DNA of 64,000 bases, from positions 3,777 through 67,776 of the forward strand of contig JBIJDU010000005.1 in assembly GCA_044343935.1 (NCBI GenBank). Direction: 5' to 3'. A program made the position numbers and the translations under genes. This DNA is from AcAMD-5 sp044343935. GTDB taxonomy: Bacteria; Actinomycetota; Actinomycetes; S36-B12; UBA5976. Under the pieces are notes generated by a model, which ran no database searches, was not told the origin of the DNA, and was given only the letters and a program-made list of their open reading frames with translations. Shown piece after piece: positions 33,831 through 42,177 of this stretch. Every line of letters begins with the position of its first letter. The first letter of the stretch is position 1.

Positions 33831-34321
33831 CCAAAAAATTAGGCGGCTCAGTAGTTTGTCCTGGATCTTTTGACCCTATCACTTTGGGGCATCTAGATAT
33901 TATTAGGCGTGCCAGTTTGCAGTTTGATTCAGTTGCAATCGCAGTGCTGCAAAATCCAGCAAAGTCGAATTTGTTCTCAGTTGATGAGCGCATCGACATG
34001 ATCTCAGAAGCGACTAAAGATTTAGACAACGTTGAAGTTGTATCATTTCAGGGACTATTAGTTGATTTCTGTAAGAGTAGGAATATCTCAACAATTGTCA
34101 AGGGATTGCGCGCTGTCTCAGATTTTGATTATGAATTACAAATGGCACAGCTAAACCATCAAATTAGTGATGTGGAAACTTTCTTCATGTCCAGCAATCC
34201 AACATATTCATTTCTTTCTTCTTCCATGGCAAAAGAAGTTGCGAAGTATGGTGGCTCAGTCTCCCAGCTAGTACCAGCCAATGTAGCGGCAGCATTAGCA
34301 GCTAAATTTAAGCAGGCTTAA
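33827..34321 (+). CDS. coaD: Phosphopantetheine adenylyltransferase
   Basis: Penultimate step of coenzyme A synthesis. The 164-residue nucleotidyltransferase has CPGSFDPITLGHLDIIRRA, containing the T/HxGH motif, KGLRAVSDFDYELQMAQLN, and the C-terminal SSSMAKEVAKYGG. It overlaps rsmD, the usual bacterial pairing, and ends immediately before the SepIVA-like gene. Confidence 0.96.
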   Translation: MTKKLGGSVVCPGSFDPITLGHLDIIRRASLQFDSVAIAVLQNPAKSNLFSVDERIDMISEATKDLDNVEVVSFQGLLVDFCKSRNISTIVKGLRAVSDFDYELQMAQLNHQISDVETFFMSSNPTYSFLSSSMAKEVAKYGGSVSQLVPANVAAALAAKFKQA

Positions 34322-34795
34322 ATGCATATCAACGATCTGTTAAATGACTTGGTAAGTAAATTGAATTCTGCCAAGAAACAATCATTAGGCCGCGGATTTT
34401 TAATTGGCGATAAAGATGAATTAGTTAACTTAATTGAAGATGTTCGAGCGCTGTTGCCGTCAGTGGTAACTGAGGCAGAGTCTATTTTGGCTAAGCGCGA
34501 TGAGGTAATTCGTGATGCCAAACTCCAAGCAGAGAAGATTTTGGCACAAGCTGAAATGCAACGAGACAAACTGGCATCTAGTCATGAAGTCCTACTAACC
34601 GCTGCTGCGGAGGCTGAAGCAATCCGAGCCGAGGTGGCACAAGAGGTGGCCAAGATGCGGGCCGAGACTGATGATTACATTGACAAGCAGTTGGCCCGAT
34701 TTGAGGTGGCCCTAACTAAGGTGCTTACTAGCGTGCGAAAAGGCCGTGATCGGCTTGGCGGCGATGCTGGTTTTGAGGATCTCTCCGGGCAATAA
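34322..34795 (+). CDS. DivIVA-like coiled-coil protein (SepIVA-like)
   Basis: A 157-residue protein with a short N-terminal region that includes KQSLGRGFLIGDKDELVNLI. A long Ala/Glu/Lys-rich coiled coil (about 55-140) and a charged tail follow. No signal peptide or membrane segment is seen. The location directly upstream of DUF177-rpmF-rnc matches the mycobacterial gene for the septation factor SepIVA, a DivIVA-domain protein. That positional argument supports a role in cell division or envelope growth. The sequence itself only shows the coiled coil. Confidence 0.7.
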   Translation: MHINDLLNDLVSKLNSAKKQSLGRGFLIGDKDELVNLIEDVRALLPSVVTEAESILAKRDEVIRDAKLQAEKILAQAEMQRDKLASSHEVLLTAAAEAEAIRAEVAQEVAKMRAETDDYIDKQLARFEVALTKVLTSVRKGRDRLGGDAGFEDLSGQ

Positions 34796-34862
34796 TTTTT
34801 GGGTTTGCTACCCTTAGCGACTCGATTGCTGTGCTGCCGTTTGGTTGCCGACGGGAGGGCAA

Positions 34863-35405
34863 GTGAGCGCGTTAAATCCAACTGCACCGTTAGTCATTTC
34901 AATACATGACCTCGGGCGTGCGGCTGGATTACGCAAGGAGTTCTCACTTAGCATCCCAGCGCCGCTGAATTTTGGTAATGCAGTGATCGGAGTGCCAGAA
35001 GGTTCACCGATCAAACTGGATCTGATTTTGGAATCAGTGGTCGATGGCGTTCTTGTAACTGCAGTTGCCACACTTGCCTACCAAGGTGAATGTGCTAGAT
35101 GTCTTGATCCAATCGAGCAAGAAGCAGAGATTGAATTTCAAGAACTCTATCTGTATCCAGAAGCTGTAGTAGCTGGTGAACAAGACGATACATTTCGAGT
35201 GGTTGACGATTTGATCGATCTGGAAACAGCATTGCGAGATGCGGCATTACTTGATCTGCCACTTGCGCCGGTCTGTGATGACGATTGTCTTGGATTGTGT
35301 GCGCAATGCGGGATTCGGTTAGTTGATGATCCCGAGCATGTACATGATCAAGTTGATTCGCGCTGGCAGGCACTGACAGATTTATTCGATACTAAGGAAG
35401 GTTGA
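34863..35405 (+). CDS. YceD/DUF177 family protein
   Basis: The 180-residue protein starts at GTG 34863 with GGGAGGG just upstream. The open frame extends six codons further to a TTG without support. Six cysteines form probable zinc-binding pairs: CARC near 77-80, and CDDDCLGLCAQCG near 138-149. DUF177 genes are almost always next to rpmF, as here. The family has been tied to 23S rRNA maturation in plants and bacteria, so a ribosome-assembly role is likely. Confidence 0.88.
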   Translation: MSALNPTAPLVISIHDLGRAAGLRKEFSLSIPAPLNFGNAVIGVPEGSPIKLDLILESVVDGVLVTAVATLAYQGECARCLDPIEQEAEIEFQELYLYPEAVVAGEQDDTFRVVDDLIDLETALRDAALLDLPLAPVCDDDCLGLCAQCGIRLVDDPEHVHDQVDSRWQALTDLFDTKEG

Positions 35406-35410
35406 TCGAC

Positions 35411-35587
35411 ATGGCAGTTCCAAAACGGAAGAACTCCCGATCACGCACGCGTCACCGCCGTGCAACTTGGAAAGCAAAGTTGCCTCAGATTAATAAGCAG
35501 GTCGTGAACGGCAAAGTTGTTTACTCAGTTTCGCACCGAGCAAACGATGACGGTCGTTACAACGATCGCCAGGTGCTTGACGTCTAA
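35411..35587 (+). CDS. rpmF: 50S ribosomal protein L32
   Basis: A 58-residue basic protein starting AVPKRKNSRSRTRHRRATWK, the L32 signature. It lacks the CxxC pairs of zinc-type L32. ATG 35411 is preferred over the upstream TTG 35402 because of GGAAGG 9 nt before it and the conserved MAVPK start. It lies between DUF177 and rnc. Confidence 0.96.
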   Translation: MAVPKRKNSRSRTRHRRATWKAKLPQINKQVVNGKVVYSVSHRANDDGRYNDRQVLDV

Positions 35588-35589
35588 CA

Positions 35590-36333
35590 GTGTCGACCAC
35601 ACCCCCTCGCGGGGGCGAGGTCGATTCCGTCAAAGACGTGATCGCCCTGGTTTCCGCGACTTTGCCCGAATTAATTCAAGTGCTGCAAATTGAGATTAGC
35701 TCTGTAGAACTTGCACCAGCATTGGTTCATCGCTCTTGGTCTTATGAGCACGGCGGTATCCCAACTAATGAGCGTCTTGAGTTCTTAGGTGATGCCGTTT
35801 TAGGAATGGTAGTTACCGAACAATTGTTCATGCGCAATCCAACTGCGTCTGAAGGAAATTTAGCTCGATACCGATCCGCAATTGTTAACTCCAAAGCACT
35901 AGCTGATGTGGCGAGAACGCTTGGGCTAGGTAGTCATTTATTACTTGGCCGAGGCGAGGCAGCATCTGGTGGCGCTGATAAAGATTCCATCTTGGCGGAC
36001 TCATTAGAAGCGGTGATTGGCGCAGTTTTTGTTTCAACTGGTTTAACAGCGGCAACCGAATTGATTCTTCGATTGTTTGATCAACTTATTGATTCATCTA
36101 GCGACTTAGGTGCCGGGCTAGATTGGAAAACTAGTTTGCAGGAGTTAGCGGCAGCTAGACATGTTGAGCCACCAGAGTACGTGATCACCGAATCTGGCCC
36201 AGATCATGATAAGCGCTTTACTGCGCAAGTTAAGTTTGGTGAGCAAGTGCTGGGCTTAGGTGAAGGGCGAAGCAAGAAAGCTGCGGAGCAGCAAGCAGCT
36301 GCAAGTGCTTTTGCAATATTGACCAATGCCTGA
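35590..36333 (+). CDS. rnc: Ribonuclease III
   Basis: Double-strand RNA endonuclease for rRNA and mRNA processing. The 247 residues have the signature NERLEFLGDAVLG with catalytic Glu and Asp, the second acidic site in DSLEAVIGAVF, and a C-terminal dsRNA-binding domain (about 170-245, DHDKRFTAQVKFG to KKAAEQQAAASA). The GTG at 35590 lacks a ribosome-binding site, and a GTG at 35638 is an alternative. A GC hairpin (35602-35620) lies between them. It overlaps mutM by 8 bp. Confidence 0.94.
   Translation: MSTTPPRGGEVDSVKDVIALVSATLPELIQVLQIEISSVELAPALVHRSWSYEHGGIPTNERLEFLGDAVLGMVVTEQLFMRNPTASEGNLARYRSAIVNSKALADVARTLGLGSHLLLGRGEAASGGADKDSILADSLEAVIGAVFVSTGLTAATELILRLFDQLIDSSSDLGAGLDWKTSLQELAAARHVEPPEYVITESGPDHDKRFTAQVKFGEQVLGLGEGRSKKAAEQQAAASAFAILTNA
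35602..35620 (+). promoter_or_regulatory. GC hairpin at the 5' end of rnc
   Basis: CCCCC-TCGC-GGGGG (35602-35615), with an alternative CCTCG/CGAGG (35605-35609 with 35616-35620). RNase III genes in other bacteria are often self-cleaved in a 5' stem-loop. This one is short, so autoregulation is only a possibility. Confidence 0.35.
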
Positions 36334-37183
36334 ACTGCCAGAGGTTGAAACCGTTCGTCTTGGACTACTGCCGCATTTAGTTAACCAAACAATTTCATCA
36401 GTGACGATTTCACATCCGCGTGCAATTAGACGTCATCTAGCCGGTCCGAAAGACTTCACTAGGCAGTTAAGCGGTAAAAGAATCTCAAATATAAATCGTC
36501 GCGGAAAATTTATCTGGATGCCGTTTAACGATAACGCCTTAATTATTCATTTAGGTATGAGCGGACAATGTTTGATTTTTCCACAACCGACACCGGTACA
36601 ACGGCATGAGCGGATTCGAATGACCCTGCAGGAAAATCAGCAGGCAATGCTGTTTGTTGATCAGCGTACTTTTGGTGGTATGCAACTTGATCGACTAGTG
36701 AGAGACAAATATGGTCTGGAAGTTCCAGCATCAGTTTCCCACATAGCGTTAGATCCCTTCGATCCTAACTTTGATCTAACCGAAACCAGTAAGCGATTGC
36801 GCACTAAGCAAACTGAAATCAAACGAGCCCTGTTAGATCAAGGTTTGATTTCAGGAATTGGAAACATCTACGCAGATGAGGCGCTATGGTTAGCAAAACT
36901 GCATCCTCGTCGGCAGGCAAGTTCGTTGACAGCAGTTCAGGCAAAGTCAGTGCTGCTGGCCGCAGCTGAAGTAATGCAGCGCGCCTTGGCTCAGGGCGGC
37001 ACCTCCTTTGATTCACTATATGTCAATGTGAACGGTGAGAGCGGCTATTTCGCTCGGGACCTCAATGCCTACGGCCGAGCCAATCAACCTTGCCCCAGGT
37101 GTGGTAGACCAATTAGGCGAGAGAAGTTCACAAATCGCTCTAGTCACCTATGTCCCAGGTGTCAACGAGCCCCGAAAAGATAG
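36326..37183 (+). CDS. mutM: Formamidopyrimidine-DNA glycosylase
   Basis: Removes 8-oxoguanine and ring-opened purines. The 285-residue protein begins MPELPEVETVR, whose Pro2 is the catalytic nucleophile, followed by Glu3. It has GRRGKFIW-like NRRGKFIW, the H2TH region GIGNIYADEALW, and a C-terminal zinc finger with two CxxC pairs (CPRCGRPIRRE then CPRCQ). It overlaps rnc by 8 bp. Confidence 0.96.
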   Translation: MPELPEVETVRLGLLPHLVNQTISSVTISHPRAIRRHLAGPKDFTRQLSGKRISNINRRGKFIWMPFNDNALIIHLGMSGQCLIFPQPTPVQRHERIRMTLQENQQAMLFVDQRTFGGMQLDRLVRDKYGLEVPASVSHIALDPFDPNFDLTETSKRLRTKQTEIKRALLDQGLISGIGNIYADEALWLAKLHPRRQASSLTAVQAKSVLLAAAEVMQRALAQGGTSFDSLYVNVNGESGYFARDLNAYGRANQPCPRCGRPIRREKFTNRSSHLCPRCQRAPKR

Positions 37184-37240
37184 GCTTGGGGGCACTTCCT
37201 CGCCCGATAATTGCCTCACCTCACCAAGGAGTACCTGCGC

Positions 37241-40200
37241 GTGTATCTCAAGAGTCTGACGGCGAAGGGATTTAAGTCCTTTGCATCAGCGACCACGCTC
37301 AATTTTGAACCAGGCATAACTTGCGTGGTTGGGCCTAATGGTTCTGGAAAATCCAACGTAGTTGATGCACTGGCCTGGGTAATGGGTGAACAGGGTCCAA
37401 AGACGTTGCGTGGCGGCAAGATGGATGATGTCATCTTCGCTGGCACCACGTCACGGCCACCGTTGGGACGTGCTGAAGTTTCATTAACTATCGATAACAC
37501 CGATGGCGCACTACCAATTGAATACACTGAAGTAACAATTGCTCGCACCTTGTTTCGTGGTGGTGGCAGTGAATACGCAATTAATGGTTCGCCATGTCGA
37601 TTATTAGATATTCAAGAATTACTCAGCGACTCTGGAATTGGTCGCGAGATGCACGTGGTTGTTGGGCAAGGTCAGCTAGATCAAATTTTAGTTGCAACAC
37701 CAGAAGAGCGTCGCGGCTTTATTGAAGAAGCAGCTGGCGTGCTTAAGCATCGTCGTCGCAAGGAAAAAGCACTTCGTAAATTGGAAGCAGCTCAAGGGAA
37801 CTTGGTTAGACTGCAAGATTTAACAAATGAATTACGGCGACAGTTAAAGCCGCTTGGTCGTCAGGCTGAACTAGCTCGCAAAGCGGCGGTATTCCAAGCT
37901 GATGCACGTGATGCTCGATTGCGCTTGCTCGCCGATGATTTGTTGGAATTGCAATCAGCGCTTGATAAAGAAATTGCAGACGAAAATATTCTGCGCGAGC
38001 GTCAAGCTAGAGTCCAACAGCAACTTAAAGAAGTTGATGCTGAAATTGCTCAGCTAGAGGAATCAGCAGTATCAGCCGCACCAAAATTGAGCAAAGCTCA
38101 GGATGCTTGGTTTACGTTATCGGCATTGCGGGAAAGATATTTTGGGTTGCGGCAGGTCGTGTCGGAGCGCATTCGCCTCACTTCACAGCCGATTGATGAA
38201 CAGCCTCGCGGACTTGATCCAGAAGTATTAGATCAACAGGCCGCCCTTGCTCGTACCGAGAGCAGTGTGCTAAAAACTCAGGCGGAAACTCATCAACTAA
38301 AACTAGATCAATTAACCGCATTGAGAATCGATCTAGAACAGCAATTAGTTGATGCGGAATCATTGCTGACTTCAGCAGCGCAGAGCGCAGCAGATCGGCG
38401 AGAGCATTTGGCCAAGTTGGCTGGCGAAGTAGCAGCTGCCGAATCTCGCCGCGACACCCGAAGTGCTGAAATCGATCGACTAAATACTCAAGTTGCTGAT
38501 GCAACCAAGCGAGCTTCGGAAGCAGAGGCCGCGTATCGACGTGAAGAGGCAGCGATCGCAGGTTTAGATGCGGGCGAGTTGCAGTTAGATTCAGTGCATG
38601 AACAAGCAGCTGGCTTGGTTAATGCAGCGCAAGCTCAGTTAGATAAAGCACGCGCTAGTTTGAATGCAGCAGAGCGGGAGTTAGCTTCCAGTGAAGCAAC
38701 CGTGGCAGCGATTGAAGCGGCAATTCGCCGAAATGGTGATGGTGGAAAAAAATTAATTGAGAATAACATTGCTGGAATCTCGGCAAAGTTAGTCTCACAA
38801 TTACAAATCACTCCTGGCTATGAGATGGCTGTTGCATCAGCATTGTCTGTTGCAGCCGATGCCGTAATCGCCAATGATGAGAATTCTGCAACAGCAGCTG
38901 TTGCATATTTAAGGGACTCAAATCAAGGTCGAGCTGCGATTGTAATTCCAGCATCTGCAGCTGAAACGACTGAAACCGTATCAAATGCACCGTCTCTAAT
39001 TGAATTTATAACAGCATCAGGTGAGGTCGCGCGGGCGGTTAAGAATCTTTTGGCAGATTGCGTGATTGCACCAGACCTAGCAACTGCGATTGCGATCAAT
39101 CGAAATCAACCACAACTTCGAGTAGTAACAAAAGCAGGCGACTTAGTTATGCGTGGTCTGGTCATTGGTGGTGGTGAGTTGGCTGATAACGCAGTGACAA
39201 CTCAATCTGCGCTAGCAGCAGCCAAGGAAGAATTTGCGATTAAACAAGCAGCAGTGGTAGCTGCTCGCAACGAGTTCGCCGCAGCACAGCAAGCCCAGCA
39301 GGTTGCGCAGAATTCACTTGACGATGCGCTGGCCAAGGTTAAAGAGGCCGAAGCGGCACAGGCGCGGGTGGCACTGCGATTGGCAGAGTTAAGTCAGCAA
39401 TCTCGAGCGGCAGCTGCAGAAGCAGAGCGATTAAGAAGTCTATTAGCTCAGGCAGAGCAATCTTTGGCAGCAGATAAATCAGAAATCGAGCAACTGCAGC
39501 AACGGTTAGAGATTGCCCGGACGGCACCAACTACTATCACGCCAATTACCGCTGAGCAACGTGATCTTTTAGTGCATCAAGTTGCCACTGCTCGCTCAAC
39601 GGAAGTAGAGGAGCGTTTGACGCTGCGAACAGCAGAAGAGCGCTATCAAGTTGCGGTATCAAAAGTATCGGAATTAGAACAGCTAGCTACGGCAGAGCGG
39701 GATTCAAGAATTAACGAAGTGCAGCGCCGGGAACGGTTAAAGCGCGAAGCTGCAGTTGCCGCAGCAGTGAGCATTGCGATTAACCAGGTATTAGAGCGAC
39801 TTGAGATATCAGTGAATGCAGCCTCAACGCTCAAAGCTGATCTCGAACAACAGCGTGCCGAACGCGATACCAGATTGCAGAGTTTGCGCCACCGTGCTCG
39901 TGAATTGGAAACCGAACGAGCCGCCTTAGTTGACTCAGTGCATCGAGATGAACTGGCACGAACTGAGCAGCGTGGTCGAATAACAGCAATCGAAGATAAG
40001 GCGTTGAGTGATTTTGGTGTCTCGCCAGATGTGCTGATTGCAGAATATGGACCAGATCAACTAGTTCCACCATCGCTTAAGGCACCTGGTGATGAAGAAA
40101 CTGATTCTGGTGAACCAGAGGTGGCTAAGCCTTATGTTCGATCCGAACAGGAAAAGCGCGCTAAAGAAGCAGAGCGTCAATTGGCACTTTTGGGTCGGGT

Positions 40201-40813
40201 GAATCCATTAGCGCTAGAAGAGTTTCAGGCGATGGAAGAGCGACACAAATTCCTTGGCGAGCAGTTAGAAGATGTGAAGCGGACCAAGTCTGACCTGGAG
40301 CAAGTTATTAAAGAAGTAGACGATCGAGTGCAGCAAGTTTTTGCGGAGGCTTTTGCTGATACTGCCCGAGAGTTTGAAGGAGTTTTTTCTCGACTATTCC
40401 CCGGTGGCGAAGGTAAGTTAATTCTGGTTGATCCAGATAATCTCTTAATCTCTGGTGTTGATGTCGAAGCACGTCCGGCAGGTAAAAAAGTGAAACGATT
40501 GTCACTGCTTTCCGGTGGCGAACGCTCATTAGTTGCGGTCGCATTTCTAGTCTCACTGTTTAAAGCCCGACCAAGTCCGTTTTATGTTTTAGACGAAGTT
40601 GAAGCTGCGCTAGATGATGTCAACTTAGGCAGATTACTAGAGATTTACGAAGAACTTCGCGAGAACAGTCAGTTAATCGTAATTACCCATCAGAAGCGCA
40701 CCATGGAAATTGCAGATGCGCTCTATGGTGTTAGCATGCGAAACGATGGTATCTCTGCTGTGATCAGTCAACGCATTCGAGACGTTAGCGACGAGTTAGT
40801 GGAATCGCAGTGA
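37241..40813 (+). CDS. smc: Chromosome partition protein SMC
   Basis: Condensin ATPase for chromosome compaction and segregation. It is 1190 residues from GTG 37241, which has AAGGAG 9 nt upstream. The in-frame TTG at 37211 would add ten residues without support. Walker A is GPNGSGKSN (31-39). Two long coiled coils flank a hinge (about 500-650). The C-terminal ABC signature LLSGGERSL and Walker B FYVLDEVEAALDD are intact. ScpA/ScpB are not in the window. Its stop overlaps the next gene (GTGA). Confidence 0.96.
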   Translation: MYLKSLTAKGFKSFASATTLNFEPGITCVVGPNGSGKSNVVDALAWVMGEQGPKTLRGGKMDDVIFAGTTSRPPLGRAEVSLTIDNTDGALPIEYTEVTIARTLFRGGGSEYAINGSPCRLLDIQELLSDSGIGREMHVVVGQGQLDQILVATPEERRGFIEEAAGVLKHRRRKEKALRKLEAAQGNLVRLQDLTNELRRQLKPLGRQAELARKAAVFQADARDARLRLLADDLLELQSALDKEIADENILRERQARVQQQLKEVDAEIAQLEESAVSAAPKLSKAQDAWFTLSALRERYFGLRQVVSERIRLTSQPIDEQPRGLDPEVLDQQAALARTESSVLKTQAETHQLKLDQLTALRIDLEQQLVDAESLLTSAAQSAADRREHLAKLAGEVAAAESRRDTRSAEIDRLNTQVADATKRASEAEAAYRREEAAIAGLDAGELQLDSVHEQAAGLVNAAQAQLDKARASLNAAERELASSEATVAAIEAAIRRNGDGGKKLIENNIAGISAKLVSQLQITPGYEMAVASALSVAADAVIANDENSATAAVAYLRDSNQGRAAIVIPASAAETTETVSNAPSLIEFITASGEVARAVKNLLADCVIAPDLATAIAINRNQPQLRVVTKAGDLVMRGLVIGGGELADNAVTTQSALAAAKEEFAIKQAAVVAARNEFAAAQQAQQVAQNSLDDALAKVKEAEAAQARVALRLAELSQQSRAAAAEAERLRSLLAQAEQSLAADKSEIEQLQQRLEIARTAPTTITPITAEQRDLLVHQVATARSTEVEERLTLRTAEERYQVAVSKVSELEQLATAERDSRINEVQRRERLKREAAVAAAVSIAINQVLERLEISVNAASTLKADLEQQRAERDTRLQSLRHRARELETERAALVDSVHRDELARTEQRGRITAIEDKALSDFGVSPDVLIAEYGPDQLVPPSLKAPGDEETDSGEPEVAKPYVRSEQEKRAKEAERQLALLGRVNPLALEEFQAMEERHKFLGEQLEDVKRTKSDLEQVIKEVDDRVQQVFAEAFADTAREFEGVFSRLFPGGEGKLILVDPDNLLISGVDVEARPAGKKVKRLSLLSGGERSLVAVAFLVSLFKARPSPFYVLDEVEAALDDVNLGRLLEIYEELRENSQLIVITHQKRTMEIADALYGVSMRNDGISAVISQRIRDVSDELVESQ

Positions 40814-41205
40814 GTTTCAACTCACTTCGAAACCGGATTTTTCTAGTTTCATCATTTGGCATTATTGCTGGCGGATTTCTCGGCGCTCAATTGGGCAGTT
40901 TGGCTGATGCTGGATGGGGCGACTTAGTTGGTGCGATAGTAGGCATGTGGCTAGGTGGTCCAATCAGCGCCATGCTTACGTTTCAAATCCTGATCGGTAA
41001 ATTGGATTTTGAGTTAGCGCTGTCCAGGGCGCGAGTCTTCAATGTAATTCTCACTCTGCTTACGGCAACAATCCTATTGACAGTTTTTTCAGTTGCAGTT
41101 CGAATAAGTTCAGGTTCAATTTTGTTAGTCTTTATTCTGATTTTTGCAAACTTATTGCTAAATTATTTAAGTTTGGTTGCCACGTTAAGGCTTGCAAAGA
41201 AATGA
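40810..41205 (+). CDS. Small four-helix membrane protein, unknown
   Basis: I do not recognise this 131-residue protein. Four hydrophobic segments are visible: about 10-30 (IFLVSSFGIIAGGFLGAQLG), 38-60, 74-98 and 100-125. There are no charged catalytic motifs. The GTG start overlaps the smc stop, and its stop overlaps the ftsY ATG. It is thus locked into the smc-ftsY operon, where other actinobacteria have no conserved membrane gene that I know of. A link to membrane targeting or segregation is only positional. Confidence 0.7.
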   Translation: MSFNSLRNRIFLVSSFGIIAGGFLGAQLGSLADAGWGDLVGAIVGMWLGGPISAMLTFQILIGKLDFELALSRARVFNVILTLLTATILLTVFSVAVRISSGSILLVFILIFANLLLNYLSLVATLRLAKK

Positions 41206-42062
41206 AATTTCGTGGTTGGGGGACTGCGCTTAGATCAGTATTGGCCAAATCTGATATTCAAACTCAGGATTGGGAAGAAGTAACTGATCAATTACTGCTG
41301 GCTGATATTGGCTCTCACTGGACTAAGCAAATTGTTAGCAATCTAAAGCAAAGCGCTGTTAACAAAGCTGACTTGACCAAAGAGTTAGCAGCTCAATTAA
41401 TGAATGCGCTTCAAACAACCGCTAGTCGAGAATTAGATTTATCAGCAAAGCCAGCGGTGATAATTATGGTTGGTGTAAATGGTGTCGGGAAAACAACGTC
41501 AATGGGAAAAATTGGTGCGCAGTTAGTGTCTAGTGGACACAAAGTGCTCTTTGGTGCCGCAGACACTTTTCGTGCGGCAGCAGTTGCGCAATTACAGACT
41601 TGGGGAGAGCGCAGCGGAATTGAGGTTGTAGCTAAAGAGCAAGGATCTGATCCAGCCAGCGTTGTTCATGAAACAGTGACTAAGGCAAAAGCTGGAAACT
41701 TTGATGTTGTGCTGTTGGACACTGCGGGAAGATTGCATACCAAATCTGCCCTTATGGACGAGTTGGGGAAAGTCATTAAGGTGGCTCAACGAATTTCCCC
41801 CATTAGTGAAATATTGCTGGTAGTTGATGCCACCGTTGGCCAAAACGGCTTAACCCAAGCGAAAGTCTTTAGCGAGGTTGCGCCAATTACTGGGGTGGTG
41901 CTGACTAAATTTGATGGCACCGCCAAAGGTGGAATTGTGATTGCCATCCAACAGGAACTTGGCGTCCCGGTTAAATATCTTGGCATCGGCGAAGGAGTCA
42001 TGGATCTGGTGCCATTTGACCCGGCATGGTTTGTCAGCCAATTGCTGGAAACAAATCTGTAA
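41202..42062 (+). CDS. ftsY: Signal recognition particle receptor FtsY (short form)
   Basis: GTPase that docks SRP-ribosome complexes at the membrane. The 286 residues cover the N domain (about 1-80) and G domain: G1 GVNGVGKTTSMGKIG, DTFRAAAVAQL, DTAGRLHTKSALMDEL and TKFDGTAKGG. The acidic, low-complexity A domain found before the N domain in most actinobacterial FtsY is missing. The protein begins MKFRGWGTALRSVL, which could act as a membrane-targeting helix. The operon continues no further, since 115 bp separate it from amt. Confidence 0.95.
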   Translation: MKFRGWGTALRSVLAKSDIQTQDWEEVTDQLLLADIGSHWTKQIVSNLKQSAVNKADLTKELAAQLMNALQTTASRELDLSAKPAVIIMVGVNGVGKTTSMGKIGAQLVSSGHKVLFGAADTFRAAAVAQLQTWGERSGIEVVAKEQGSDPASVVHETVTKAKAGNFDVVLLDTAGRLHTKSALMDELGKVIKVAQRISPISEILLVVDATVGQNGLTQAKVFSEVAPITGVVLTKFDGTAKGGIVIAIQQELGVPVKYLGIGEGVMDLVPFDPAWFVSQLLETNL

Positions 42063-42122
42063 CAAACCAGTTAATTACTTCACCAATTAGCAACAATATT
42101 ACTGCAATATCGAAACACCACT

Positions 42123-42146
42123 CCTAGATATTTCTCCCTAGATTTC
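42123..42146 (+). promoter_or_regulatory. Imperfect direct repeat and possible -10 box before amt
   Basis: CCTAGATATTTC (42123-42134) is followed by CCTAGATTTC (42137-42146). The second copy contains TAGATT, a possible -10 box about 33 nt before the amt ATG. The repeat could bind a nitrogen regulator, but no known consensus is matched with confidence. Confidence 0.3.
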
Positions 42147-42177
42147 GGGCGCTGTGTCCGAATTATCAGGAGGGAAG

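Noticed and set aside
42063..42150. Possible GlnR or AmtR operator upstream of amt (GAAAC and TTAC half-sites, CCTAGAT repeats).
   Set aside because: Half-site spacing does not fit the GlnR pattern I know, and the repeat is not an AmtR box. Kept only as an unnamed repeat.
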